DNA of 23,625 bases from a bacterium (GCA_024278555.1 JAJRSX010000163.1:1-23625); one strand, 5' to 3'; shown: positions 16,137 through 23,397, counted from the stretch's first letter. Numbers and translations are program-made. Notes: generated by a model not told the origin, from the sequence alone.

Positions 16137-16302
16137 TTTACCACGGGGGACACGGGGCGGCGTAGGGGGAGAGCCACGTCCGGCAGTTGGCTGACCTCCT
16201 GGTGGCCCCGTCGCAAGGCCACGGAGCCGCCCTTCGCGGGGCGTGTAAAGAACCACCGCCCCCCTCTGCCCCCCAGCCTTCCCCGTGTCCCCCCGCGGTA
16301 AA
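16137..16302. repeat. Long inverted repeat with GGGGGACACGGGG arms
   Basis: The left arm (16137-16157) begins TTTACCACGGGGGACAC. The right arm (16281-16302) is its complement with one mismatch and one extra base, and ends in GCGGTAAA. The arms enclose about 120 bases with no gene. The right arm stops just outside the peptidase stop codon at 16309. It may act as a bidirectional terminator or be a non-autonomous element. Confidence 0.7.
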
Positions 16303-16308
16303 GGCGGG

Positions 16309-17655
16309 CTACGGCTGCTTGCCCACCGCCACGACGATGAGACCGTCCGGGTCGAGGTGGGCGCGGGCGACGGCGGCGACCTGGTCGCGGGTGACCGCGG
16401 AGACCAGGGCCGGGAAGCGGCGCAGGTAGTCGAGGCCGAGGTGGTGGCGCTCCATGAAGATGAGGTAGGAGGCGATCTTCGCCGAGGTGTCGAGGCGGAG
16501 GGGGAAGGAGCCGGTGAGGTATGCCTCGGCATCGGCCACCTCCGCATCGGTGGGGCCGTCGTCGTGGAGGTGGCGTACCACCTCGCGTACCGCCGTCTCC
16601 GCCTCCTTCGCCGAGGCGTTCTTGGTGGCGAGCTGGATGGTGAAGAGGCCGCGCTCCATCGGCAGGGAGAACCATGAGCCGATGGAGTAGACGAGGCCGA
16701 GGCGCTCGCGCAGCTCGGTGGTGAGTCGCGAGCCGAAGCCGCCGCCGCCGAGGATGTGGTTCATCACCAGGGTGGCGAAGAAGTCCGGGGCGTCGCGGCG
16801 CACCCCGGCCTCGCCGAGGATCAGGGTCGTCTGGGTGAAGGGGCGATCGAGCTGGATGCGCTGGGGGTGGGTGGGCGGTGTAGGCGGGAGGGACGGGAGT
16901 GGCTCCGGCCGCGCGGCCCAGCCGGTCAGGCGCGCGTTCCACAGGGTCGCCGCCTCTTGCGCGTCGATCGCCCCGACCATGGAGACGACCATCGCCTCCG
17001 GGTGGTAGAGGCGCTGGTGGAAACGGCGACAGTCGTCGGCGGTGATCTTGGCCACCGACTCCACCGTGCCGTCGGCCGGGTGGCCGTACGGGTGGTCGCC
17101 GTATGCGGCGTGGCGGTAGGCGCGGCCGGCGACGGTGTTGGGCTCTTGCTCGCCGGCGATGAGGGCGGCGCGGGTCTCCTTCTTGATCCGCGCTACGTCG
17201 TCGTCGCGGAAGGCGGGGGTGCGCAGGAGCTCCACGATCAGGTCCAGCGCCGCCGGGAGATACCGTTTCAGCACGTGGAGGGAGAGGTGGGTCGCGTCGT
17301 GGCTGGTGGAGATGGCGAGCGCCGCCCCCATCGATTCGAGGGCCTCGGCGATCTCCTGGCCGGTGTGGTCGGTGGTCCCCTCGTCGAGGAGGTCGGCGGT
17401 GAGCGACGCCAGCCCGGGCAGCATCGCCGGGTCGCGGGCGGCGCCGGCGGCGAGGTCGATCTCCACCGCCACCACCGGCAGGTGGGGTCGGGAGAGGGTG
17501 AGGAGGGTCGCACCCGAGGGGAGGCGCCGGCGGGTGGGCAGGGGCGACAGGGTGGTCTTCGCCGCGACCGTGGCCGTGGTCGGCCGGGGGTGGGGGAGGG
17601 CGGTGCACGCGGCCACCACGACTATCGCGACAACAAGGAGAGAGAGGCGCCTCAT
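16309..17655 (-). CDS. M16-family peptidase subunit lacking the zinc motif, lipoprotein
   Basis: A 448-residue insulinase-fold protein. The signal sequence ends in VAAC (C17), a usable lipobox. The two M16 halves are recognisable: residues about 40-230, and a second half with GFGSRLTTELRERLGLVYSIGS, the Arg/Tyr substrate-contact motif of the non-catalytic chain. Where the catalytic chain has HxxEH this protein reads SLTADLLDEGTTD, so the zinc site is missing and it should be the partner subunit of an alpha/beta M16 pair. Its ATG overlaps the TGA of the catalytic gene by four bases (ATGA, 17652-17655), so the two are translationally coupled. Together they probably degrade peptides in the periplasm. 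Target peptides are unknown. Confidence 0.88.
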   Translation of the reverse strand: MRRLSLLVVAIVVVAACTALPHPRPTTATVAAKTTLSPLPTRRRLPSGATLLTLSRPHLPVVAVEIDLAAGAARDPAMLPGLASLTADLLDEGTTDHTGQEIAEALESMGAALAISTSHDATHLSLHVLKRYLPAALDLIVELLRTPAFRDDDVARIKKETRAALIAGEQEPNTVAGRAYRHAAYGDHPYGHPADGTVESVAKITADDCRRFHQRLYHPEAMVVSMVGAIDAQEAATLWNARLTGWAARPEPLPSLPPTPPTHPQRIQLDRPFTQTTLILGEAGVRRDAPDFFATLVMNHILGGGGFGSRLTTELRERLGLVYSIGSWFSLPMERGLFTIQLATKNASAKEAETAVREVVRHLHDDGPTDAEVADAEAYLTGSFPLRLDTSAKIASYLIFMERHHLGLDYLRRFPALVSAVTRDQVAAVARAHLDPDGLIVVAVGKQP

Positions 17656-19007
17656 CGTTCCACCCCCTCGCCCTGCCCCACCGTGGCCGGTGCCTTGTCC
17701 GTCTCGGGGATCAGGACCCCGAGGGTGCGGCCCTCCGGCCGCAGGTAGGTGGCGACCACCCGCTGGACGTCGGCGGCGGTGACCGCGCGGATGCGGGGTA
17801 GATAGCCTTCGAGGTCCGCCTTGGTGCGGCCGGTGGTGTAGAGGCGGCCGAGGGTCATGGCGAGGTAGAAGGGGGAGTCCTGGGCAAAGACGAAGTCGGC
17901 CTCCATCTGGGTCTTCGCCTTGGCGAGCTCGGTCGCACCGATCGGTTCGGTGGCGAGGCGCGTTACCTCGTGCTCCAGGGCTCGCTCTGCCTCCGCCGGG
18001 GTGTGGCCCGGCTGGAGGCCGGCGTAGAGGGTGAAGAGGGATGGGTCCTCGGCGTCGCCGTTGTAGCCGGCGCCGGCGTAGAGGCAGAGGCGCCGGCGCT
18101 CTACCAGCTCGCGGGTGAGGCGGGCGCTCTTGCCGCCGGCGAGCACCTGGGCGGCGACTTCCAGGGCGGGGCCGTCGGGGTGGTCGAAGGTGGGGGTGTG
18201 GTAGGCGGCGTAAAGGAAGGGGAGCTTCGCCGGCCGCCGGAGGGTGACGCGCCGTTCGCCCCGCTGGGGCGGCTCACCGGCGGTCCGGCGCGGCGGCGAC
18301 GGCGGCGCGTGGATCCGTCCGAAGGTGCGCTCCACCTCGGGGAGAAGGGCGGCGGTGTCGAAGTCGCCCACCACCACCAGGGTGGCGTTGTCCGGCCGGT
18401 AGTACCGCTCGTAGAAGTCGCGCAGGTCATCGACGGTGAGGCGGTCGAGGTCCTCCATCCAGCCGATCACCGGCCTGCCGTACGGGTGGGCGACAAAGGC
18501 GGCGGCGCGGACCTGCTCCACCAGGGCCGATTCCGGGTTGTCCTCGGTGCGCATCCGTCGCTCCTCCTTTACCACCTGCCGCTCGCGGTCGAACTCGGTC
18601 TCGGTGAGGAGGATGTTGCGCATCCGGTCCGCTTCCAGCTCCAGCCCGAGGGTGAGGCGGTCGGCGGCAAACTTCTCGTAGTAGGCGGTGTAGTCGAAGC
18701 TCGTGAAGGCGTTGTCGTCCCCCCCCGCCTTCGCCACCAGGCGGGAGAAGATGCCGGGGCCGTGGGCGGCGGTGCCGTTGAACATGTTGTGCTCGAGTAG
18801 GTGGGCGAGGCCGGTGCGCCCGGCCACCTCGTCCTTCGACCCCACGTGGTACCAGATCTGCACCACCGCCACCGGCGCGGCGTGCTCCTCCAGGGTGACG
18901 ACGTTGAGGCCGTTGGCGAGCCGGTGGACCGCCACCGGCAGGTGGATCTCCTGGGCGGTGGCAGGGAGGGCGGTGAAGAGGAGGAGGGCAACGAGAAGAC
19001 GCGACAT
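17652..19007 (-). CDS. M16-family zinc metallopeptidase, catalytic subunit
   Basis: A 451-residue exported peptidase. The signal peptide MSRLLVALLLFTALPATA is followed by QEIHLPV. The inverted zinc motif HLLEH is at 69-73, with the third metal ligand in VVKEERRMR (E148/E149), about 76 residues on, exactly as in the family. The conserved N/SFDYTAYYE-type segment is at 100-111 (AFTSFDYTAYYE). The frame is open well upstream of 19007, but that part is low-complexity and overlaps the BIME element, so the ATG giving a signal peptide is chosen. It precedes and overlaps the non-catalytic subunit gene. Proteins of this kind act as heterodimers in the periplasm and clear short peptides. The residues after the first domain match the usual length, with no sign of truncation. 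Confidence 0.9.
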   Translation of the reverse strand: MSRLLVALLLFTALPATAQEIHLPVAVHRLANGLNVVTLEEHAAPVAVVQIWYHVGSKDEVAGRTGLAHLLEHNMFNGTAAHGPGIFSRLVAKAGGDDNAFTSFDYTAYYEKFAADRLTLGLELEADRMRNILLTETEFDRERQVVKEERRMRTEDNPESALVEQVRAAAFVAHPYGRPVIGWMEDLDRLTVDDLRDFYERYYRPDNATLVVVGDFDTAALLPEVERTFGRIHAPPSPPRRTAGEPPQRGERRVTLRRPAKLPFLYAAYHTPTFDHPDGPALEVAAQVLAGGKSARLTRELVERRRLCLYAGAGYNGDAEDPSLFTLYAGLQPGHTPAEAERALEHEVTRLATEPIGATELAKAKTQMEADFVFAQDSPFYLAMTLGRLYTTGRTKADLEGYLPRIRAVTAADVQRVVATYLRPEGRTLGVLIPETDKAPATVGQGEGVER

Positions 19008-19071
19008 GGGCGCGGAGGATCGCAGAGGCGGCGTGGCTCGGGAAGGCGTGGGGTGGTCGAGGATTCCCCCG

Positions 19072-19156
19072 GTAGGAGGGGGTTGCACCCCCGATCCCGG
19101 CCCTTGGGGCCGGCCGGCGCCGAGGGCGCCGGATCGCGGGTACAACCCGCTCCTAC
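19072..19156. repeat. BIME-like REP pair, complete copy 2
   Basis: Same 85-bp architecture as 15449-15533, from GTAGGAG to CTCCTAC, with about five differences. Three of these are in the loop of the second central palindrome (GAG in place of ACC). It lies between the M16 catalytic gene start and the AnmK stop, so it is in the AnmK 3' region and could end or stabilise that transcript. Confidence 0.85.
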
Positions 19157-19210
19157 CTTTCGTTATGGCCATGGCGTCGTGCGGTGTGGCCTCTGCCGGA
19201 CGGCAATCGA

Positions 19211-20338
19211 TCAGCCCAACCGGTCGAGGAGCTGCCGGTAGCCGCGGCCCGGCTGGATCTCGCCGAGGATCGGGAGGCCGGGGCCGCCGGTGATCGGCTC
19301 CATGGGCTGCCCCGCGCCGGAGAGGCAGGCGAGGCCGAGGTGGGCGAAGCCGATCGCCTCCACCGCGTCCGGGTCGACGCCGTGGGCGTCGGTCGTCTCC
19401 ACCGGCAGCGGCGCCACCGCCGCGGTGATCTCCCGGACCAGGGTGCGGTTGTGGCTGCCGCCGCCGCACAGGAGGAGCCGTTGCCAGCCGCCCTCCGGGG
19501 TGGGGGCGCGGCGGAGGTGGTCGGCGACCATCGCGGCGATGAAACTACAGGCGGTGGCCAGGGTGTCGCCGCCGGTGCCACCGGCGGCGGCACAGTCGTC
19601 GGCGAAGGTGTTGGCAAAGGCGGTGCCGAAGAGCTCCCGGCCGGTGGACTTGGGCGGCGGCTGGCGGAGGAAGGGGTGGCCGAGGTGTGCCGTGACCACC
19701 GGGTCGATGCAGGCGCCGGTGGCGGCGAGGCGGCCGTCGCGGTCGAAGCCGGCCTCGCCGGTGGCGCGTTGGTAGAGGGGGTCGAGGAGGAGGTTGCATG
19801 GGCCGAGGTCATGGCCGCGCGGCTCCCCGCCGGCGGGCAGCTCGCTCAGGTTGGCGATGCCGCCGAGGTTGAGGAGCAGCCGCCCCTCCACCGCGCTGCC
19901 AAAGAGGTGGCGGTGGAAGAGGGGGGCCAGCGGCGCCCCCTGGCCGCCGGCGGCGACGTCGGCGTTGCGGAAGCGGCCTACCGCGGTGCAGCCGAGGCCA
20001 CGGGCGAGGGTGGCGAGGTCGCCGAGCTGCACCGAGTAGCCGCGCTCCGGCCGGTGGGCGGCGGTGACGCCGTGGGCGGCGACCAGGTCGGGGCGATCCC
20101 GCACCCCGGAGCGGCGCACCCCATCGACAAACCAGCGCGCCACCGCCACCTCGGCCGCGGCGACCTCCGCCACCGTGGTGGGTTCCCCGGCGAGGAGCGG
20201 CGCGAGCCGCCGCCGGAGGGCGGGCCAGAGGGGATAGGTGGTGAAGCGGACCGTCCGGCCACCACGCACCCACGCCACGTCGGCGCCATCCAGCGAGGTG
20301 CCGCACATGAGCCCGACCACGGTGATCTCTTGTGCCAT
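19211..20338 (-). CDS. anmK: Anhydro-N-acetylmuramic acid kinase
   Basis: A 375-residue cytoplasmic sugar kinase of the ASKHA fold. AnmK opens the anhydro bond and phosphorylates 1,6-anhydro-MurNAc to MurNAc-6-phosphate during murein recycling. The N-terminal signature GLMCGTSLDGAD (9-20) is the ATP-binding phosphate loop, with Cys where Ser is usual. Further family motifs are LLLNLGGIANLSEL, DLGPCNLLLDPL (Cys where Gly is usual) and LLCGGGSHNRTL near residue 275. Length is family-typical. The ATG at 20338 has AAGG eight bases upstream. It is transcribed away from the selenoprotein gene. MurQ or other recycling genes are not adjacent; the only related gene here is the LD-carboxypeptidase. Confidence 0.92.
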   Translation of the reverse strand: MAQEITVVGLMCGTSLDGADVAWVRGGRTVRFTTYPLWPALRRRLAPLLAGEPTTVAEVAAAEVAVARWFVDGVRRSGVRDRPDLVAAHGVTAAHRPERGYSVQLGDLATLARGLGCTAVGRFRNADVAAGGQGAPLAPLFHRHLFGSAVEGRLLLNLGGIANLSELPAGGEPRGHDLGPCNLLLDPLYQRATGEAGFDRDGRLAATGACIDPVVTAHLGHPFLRQPPPKSTGRELFGTAFANTFADDCAAAGGTGGDTLATACSFIAAMVADHLRRAPTPEGGWQRLLLCGGGSHNRTLVREITAAVAPLPVETTDAHGVDPDAVEAIGFAHLGLACLSGAGQPMEPITGGPGLPILGEIQPGRGYRQLLDRLG

Positions 20339-20419
20339 GGGTGGACCTTATCGCGCCGCCGGGTTGGGGGGCGACATCGGCTTACCCCCCCTCCGGCGAG
20401 ACGGTAGAGCGGCGAGACG

Positions 20420-20506
20420 GTAGGGGCGAACTCCCGCTCGCGATCCGCGCCCCGGGCGCGGCCGGCCCTGCGGGCCGGAATCGCCGGTGGGAGCCGGTTC
20501 CCAGCC
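20420..20506. repeat. Diverged BIME-like element
   Basis: It begins GTAGGGGCGAACTCCCGC and has the same layout as the 85-bp elements: two central palindromes (CCGCGCCC-C-GGGCGCGG and CCGGCCC-TGC-GGGCCGG), then a closing arm GGGAGCCGGTTCCC. The sequence differs so much from copies 1 and 2 that it must be an older copy or a different subfamily. It occupies much of the 282-base gap between AnmK and the selenoprotein. Confidence 0.55.
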
Positions 20507-20620
20507 AATATCCGCGATCCGCGATCCGTGGCTGCGTGTCTGGGTCGAAGGCGCAACCCCCTCCTCCAACCGTTGGGAGCCGACTGGTAGGATGGGCGCT
20601 CCCCTGCCCGTCGGCCTGCA

Positions 20621-21355
20621 ATGCCCCGCCTCAGCGACCTCCCCCTCTCCCTGCGTGCCACCCTGAAGCTCTACCGGTGGCGGCGGTTGGGGAACCGGGC
20701 GTGGGCGCGTCTGGCGCGGCCGCTCGGCGAGTGTCGGGTGGCGATCTGCTCGACCGCCGGCATGGTGGAGCCCGGCCAGCCCCCCTATGACAGCTCGGTG
20801 AAGGGGGGCGACTTCTCCTATCGGGTGATCGACGGGGAGACGGCGGTGGCGTCGCTGATCGATAGCCACCGCAGCGCCGCCTACGACCACGCCGGCATCG
20901 AGCGCGACGCAAACCTCGCCTTCCCCCTCGATCGCCTCCGAGAGCTGGCCGCCGCCGGTCGCATCGGTTCGGTGGCGCCGCGCCACCTCTCCTTCATGGG
21001 GTCGATCACCGCCCCCAACCGGCTGCTGCGCCGGAGCGCGCCGGAGGCGGCGGCGCTGCTGGTGGCGGACCAGGTGGACATTGTCCTGCTGGTCCCCGTC
21101 TGACCCTTTTGCCATCAGACGGTCGGTCTGATTCAGGGGGTGCTGGAGGAGCGCGGGATCGTCACCTGCTCGATTACCGCCCTGCCGGAGATCACCGCGA
21201 AGGTGGCGCCGCCGCGCACCCTCGCGGTGCCGTACCCCCTCGGCTACCCGCTCGGGGCGCCCGGCGACCCGGGGCTCCAGAGTCGGATCATCGAGGCCGC
21301 TCTCACCCTCTGCGAGGGCGAACCGGCGACCGAGCCGGTCGCCTTTGTCGCGTGA
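20621..21355 (+). CDS. Selenoprotein of the glycine/betaine/proline reductase B type (in-frame UGA = Sec161)
   Basis: A 244-residue protein if the UGA at 21101-21103 is read as selenocysteine. The first part includes AICSTAGMVEPGQPPYD (41-57), GGDFSYRVI, RHLSFMGSI and a final VDIVLLVPV before the UGA. In the same frame the sequence goes on PFCHQTVGLIQGVLEERG, then a conserved-looking PYPLGYPLGAPGDP, to TGA at 21353. Both halves read as one GrdB/PrdB-like fold, and the Sec falls in a UxxC redox pair (Sec161, Cys164). The usual cysteine version of this small family has a CPxCHQT-like motif there. A SECIS hairpin follows the UGA (21104-21138). These relatives reduce or bind small substrates through a redox-active selenol. 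The substrate here is unknown, and no grdA, grdE or thioredoxin genes lie nearby. The start ATG has no strong Shine-Dalgarno. Confidence 0.85.
21101..21140 (+). promoter_or_regulatory. Bacterial SECIS element after the in-frame UGA
   Basis: UGA is at 21101-21103. ATCAGAC (21114-21120) pairs perfectly with GTCTGAT (21126-21132) around the loop GGTCG (21121-21125). CCCT (21104-21107) can pair with AGGG (21135-21138) as a lower stem across an internal loop. The apical GGUC matches the loop of the E. coli fdhF SECIS bound by SelB. The 17 bases between UGA and loop are close to the 18 of fdhF. Confidence 0.85.
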
Positions 21356-21359
21356 CGGT

Positions 21360-21387
21360 GGCCGGGGCGGCGTCCGCCGCCCCGGCC
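21360..21387. terminator. Bidirectional hairpin between convergent genes
   Basis: GGCCGGGGCGGC (21360-21371) pairs exactly with GCCGCCCCGGCC (21376-21387) around the loop GTCC. It separates the selenoprotein stop (21355) from the converging Hsp20 stop (21402). There is no T-run on either side, so it may stabilise or slow transcripts rather than terminate by the intrinsic route. Confidence 0.6.
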
Positions 21388-21401
21388 GCTCCGATTCACG
21401 G

Positions 21402-21911
21402 TTACGCGGCCTTCACCTCGATGTGGTGCCGCTCCTTCCGCGCCTGCTCGCTCTTCGGCAGGGTGACGGTGAGGACGCCGCGCTTGAAGGTGGCGGTGGC
21501 ACCCTCATCCTTTACCTCACAGGGGAGCTGCAGGGTGCGCCGGAAGGAGCCGAAGCTACGCTCGGTGCGGACGTAGTCCTTCTCCTTGGTCTCCCGCTCC
21601 ATCTGCTTCTCCCCCTTGAGGGTGAGGAGGTCGCCGGCGACGGAGATGTCGATATCCTTCTCCTCCATGCCGGGGAGCTCGGCGGTAACCACCACCGTCT
21701 CGTCGTCTTCGCTCACGTCCACATGGGGCAGATACCCCGCGCCGGCAGGGGTGAAGCGCTCCATCGGCCACCACCCCTCGACGCTGCGGAAGAAGTCGTC
21801 AAACAGGTGGTCCATCTCATCGCGCAGGGCGGCGAAGGGAGAGGCCTCTTCGCGCCGTACCGCGAGTGGACGGGTGGTGTGACGTCGTGGGATCAGATCA
21901 CGAAGTGCCAT
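21402..21911 (-). CDS. Hsp20 small heat-shock protein (third of three)
   Basis: A 169-residue ATP-independent chaperone that holds unfolding proteins. An N-terminal arm (1-60: MALRDLIPRRHTTRPLAVRR, then FAALRDEMDHLFDDFF, the classic amphipathic helix) is followed by an alpha-crystallin domain (about 62-155), with LPHVDVSEDDE, AELPGMEEKDIDI, and the hallmark RGVLTVTLPK. The C-terminal IEV in HHIEVKAA is the IxI/V anchor used for oligomer assembly. A perfect AAGGAGGT lies just upstream of the ATG. It is the last gene of a three-gene minus-strand set, 44 bases after the middle gene. The strong ribosome site suggests it may be the most highly made of the three. Confidence 0.95.
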   Translation of the reverse strand: MALRDLIPRRHTTRPLAVRREEASPFAALRDEMDHLFDDFFRSVEGWWPMERFTPAGAGYLPHVDVSEDDETVVVTAELPGMEEKDIDISVAGDLLTLKGEKQMERETKEKDYVRTERSFGSFRRTLQLPCEVKDEGATATFKRGVLTVTLPKSEQARKERHHIEVKAA

Positions 21912-21955
21912 GGTAAACCTCCTTTCTTTCTCTATCCTGGCGGGTGGGCCGTGCC

Positions 21956-22369
21956 CTACTCGCCGTGGACCTCGATGTGCCGCGCCTTGGCCGGACCCGC
22001 CTTCGGGAGCGACAGGCGGAGGACGCCGTTCTTCACCGTCGCCTTGATGTGGTCACGGTCGATCTCGTCGGAGAGGGTGAAAGCGCGGTGGTAGTCGCCG
22101 GCCTCGTACTCCGTGTAGGTGGGGGTCATCTCCTTGGGCGCGGTCACCTTGGTGTGGCCGTCGAGGGTAAGGACGTTGCGCTCCAGGGTGATCTCCACCG
22201 AGGACTCATCCACCCCCGGCATATCCGCCACCACCTCGATGGTCCCGTCGGTCTCGAAGACGTCCGCCGGCGGCGTGTAGGTCCACCGCCGTGGCCTCGA
22301 TTCCTGCGCCTCGACCACCTCACGGGTGGGGCTCTCTTTGGTCTGCATGGTCTTGGTTGCCTGTGTCAT
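21956..22369 (-). CDS. Hsp20 small heat-shock protein (second of three)
   Basis: A 137-residue member. It has a short polar N-arm (MTQATKTMQTKESPTREVVE), lacking the amphipathic FxxLRDEMDxLF-type helix of the third protein. The alpha-crystallin domain spans about 30-125, with PPADVFETDGTIEVVADMPG, the hallmark NGVLRLSLPK and a C-terminal IEV (HIEVHGE). The short arm suggests it makes mixed oligomers with its neighbours rather than large ones alone; this is inference. The Shine-Dalgarno GGAGG is six bases from the ATG. It lies 51 bases downstream of the first hsp20. Confidence 0.93.
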   Translation of the reverse strand: MTQATKTMQTKESPTREVVEAQESRPRRWTYTPPADVFETDGTIEVVADMPGVDESSVEITLERNVLTLDGHTKVTAPKEMTPTYTEYEAGDYHRAFTLSDEIDRDHIKATVKNGVLRLSLPKAGPAKARHIEVHGE

Positions 22370-22420
22370 CTCTGTCCTCCAGTTCTTGCGAGGGTTTTGG
22401 TGTCCATCGTGTGGGTCGGA

Positions 22421-22852
22421 TCACGCGGCCGCCACCTCGATCCGCCGGCGCCGGTCCTCCGCCGCCCGCGGCAGGTGGACCACCAGCACCCCGTGGTTCA
22501 TCTTCGCCTCCACGTGGTCACCGTCGATGCGGAAGGGGAGCTGGACGGTGCGCACGAAGTCACCGAAACCGCGCTCGCGGCGGTGGTACCGCTCGCCCTT
22601 CTTGAGCTCCTCCGCCTTGCGTGCGCCGCGCACAGTGAGGGTGTCGTTGACCACCGAGATATCGATGTCGGCGGGGTCGATGCCCGGGACCTCGGCGGTG
22701 ACCACCACCGCCTCATCACCGCTCCACACATTCATCGGCGGGTAGTCTCGACCGGTTCTGCCGCGACCACCCAGGGCGCGGCTCACCTCATCCTGCAGCC
22801 GCTCCATCTCTCGCCACGGATCCCACGGTCCGGTCAGCTCATGCCACAACAT
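22421..22852 (-). CDS. Hsp20 small heat-shock protein (first of three)
   Basis: With the ATG at 22852 it has 143 residues. The N-terminal arm WDPWREMERLQDEVSRAL is the classic amphipathic helix. The alpha-crystallin domain is about 38-131, with AEVPGIDPADIDISVVND, the hallmark NHGVLVVHLPR and a C-terminal RRIEVAAA anchor. The frame is open to 22921, but AAGGAGG lies just before the ATG at 22852 and the extra N-terminus is not family-like, so the shorter form is chosen. As the promoter-proximal gene it sets expression of the group. The only candidate heat-shock control elements lie upstream, at 22870-22891 and 22936-22964. Confidence 0.93.
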   Translation of the reverse strand: MLWHELTGPWDPWREMERLQDEVSRALGGRGRTGRDYPPMNVWSGDEAVVVTAEVPGIDPADIDISVVNDTLTVRGARKAEELKKGERYHRRERGFGDFVRTVQLPFRIDGDHVEAKMNHGVLVVHLPRAAEDRRRRIEVAAA

Positions 22853-22869
22853 AGGGGCCTCCTTTCGTG

Positions 22870-22891
22870 GGCGAGCACCCATTCGCTCGCC
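22870..22891 (-). promoter_or_regulatory. Inverted repeat in the hsp20 leader
   Basis: GGCGAGC (22870-22876) and GCTCGCC (22885-22891) are perfect complements separated by eight bases, within the 5' untranslated region and about 10 bases upstream of the AAGGAGG site. It is not a CIRCE box. A regulator site or an RNA hairpin are both possible. Confidence 0.4.
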
Positions 22892-22935
22892 ATGGGGTTG
22901 CTCACTTTCCGAGAGGCTCATCGCCTCCCACAGCG

Positions 22936-22964
22936 AACGAAGGGACGCCTCCTCGGGGTGTCAA
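22936..22964 (-). promoter_or_regulatory. Candidate promoter of the hsp20 operon
   Basis: On the minus strand a perfect TTGACA (22959-22964) is followed after 17 bases by TTCGTT (22936-22941). The preceding CC and C-rich spacer faintly recall heat-shock sigma promoters, but the -10 does not match CCCCAT. Spacing favours a sigma-70 reading. The distance to the start at 22852 leaves a leader of about 80 bases. Confidence 0.35.
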
Positions 22965-22999
22965 GGGGGGGCTGTGGCCCTTCATCGTCGGGTGGGAAT

Positions 23000-23397
23000 C
23001 TCGCGCAGAGAGGCAGGGGTGGCGTCTCGCTCCACGGGTGGAGATGTGCGCAACCGCGCGCGTCTGCAGGTCGCATCACTCACCGCGAAGAGGCAAAGGG
23101 CGCGACGGATTTGTTCGTCAGACTCCTGCCCCCGATCGCGATCGAGGCCGACCGGGGGACCGAGAGGCTGCGGTAGAAGTTGGGGGTGCCGGAGCAGGGT
23201 CGCGATCCCCGTGGATGCCGGCCGACGGTGTCACTCGTGGTTGGGACCATTGGCGGCGCCTATGCCTCGGCCCCTCTTGGCGCTCTTCGCGTCTTTGCAA
23301 TGACCCCGCTTCCATCCCTCCACAACCTCGATCAGCACCCCCTATGACGCCGATCCCCAGTCTCCCGCCCCGCTGCGTCTCCGCCTCTCTGCGCGAG
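23000..23397. repeat. Outer inverted repeat with CTCGCGCAGAGAGGC arms
   Basis: CTCGCGCAGAGAGGC (23000-23014) and its exact 15-base complement (23383-23397) enclose about 370 bases. The right arm continues into TCTCCGCCTCTCTGCGCG, a sequence also seen at 203-220 with one difference. The interval contains the inner inverted repeat at 23080-23303, so one element may have inserted in another. Confidence 0.6.
23080..23303. repeat. Inner imperfect inverted repeat (CGCGAAGAG type)
   Basis: TCACCGCGAAGAGGCAAAG and following bases (23080-23105) match the reverse complement of 23278-23303 at about 19 of 26 positions, including TCA, GCGAAGAG-like and GGCGC segments. It lies wholly inside the outer repeat. 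The interval between the arms has no gene. Confidence 0.5.

Noticed and set aside
21101-21103. UGA as an ordinary stop or a nonsense mutation in a pseudogene
   Set aside because: The frame remains intact on both sides, the UGA sits exactly at a redox-motif position with Cys three residues later, and a SECIS-like hairpin follows. A true stop would leave a half protein.
22870-22891. CIRCE element for HrcA control of the hsp20 genes
   Set aside because: The arms (GGCGAGC/GCTCGCC, 8-base spacer) do not match the CIRCE consensus TTAGCACTC-N9-GAGTGCTAA.
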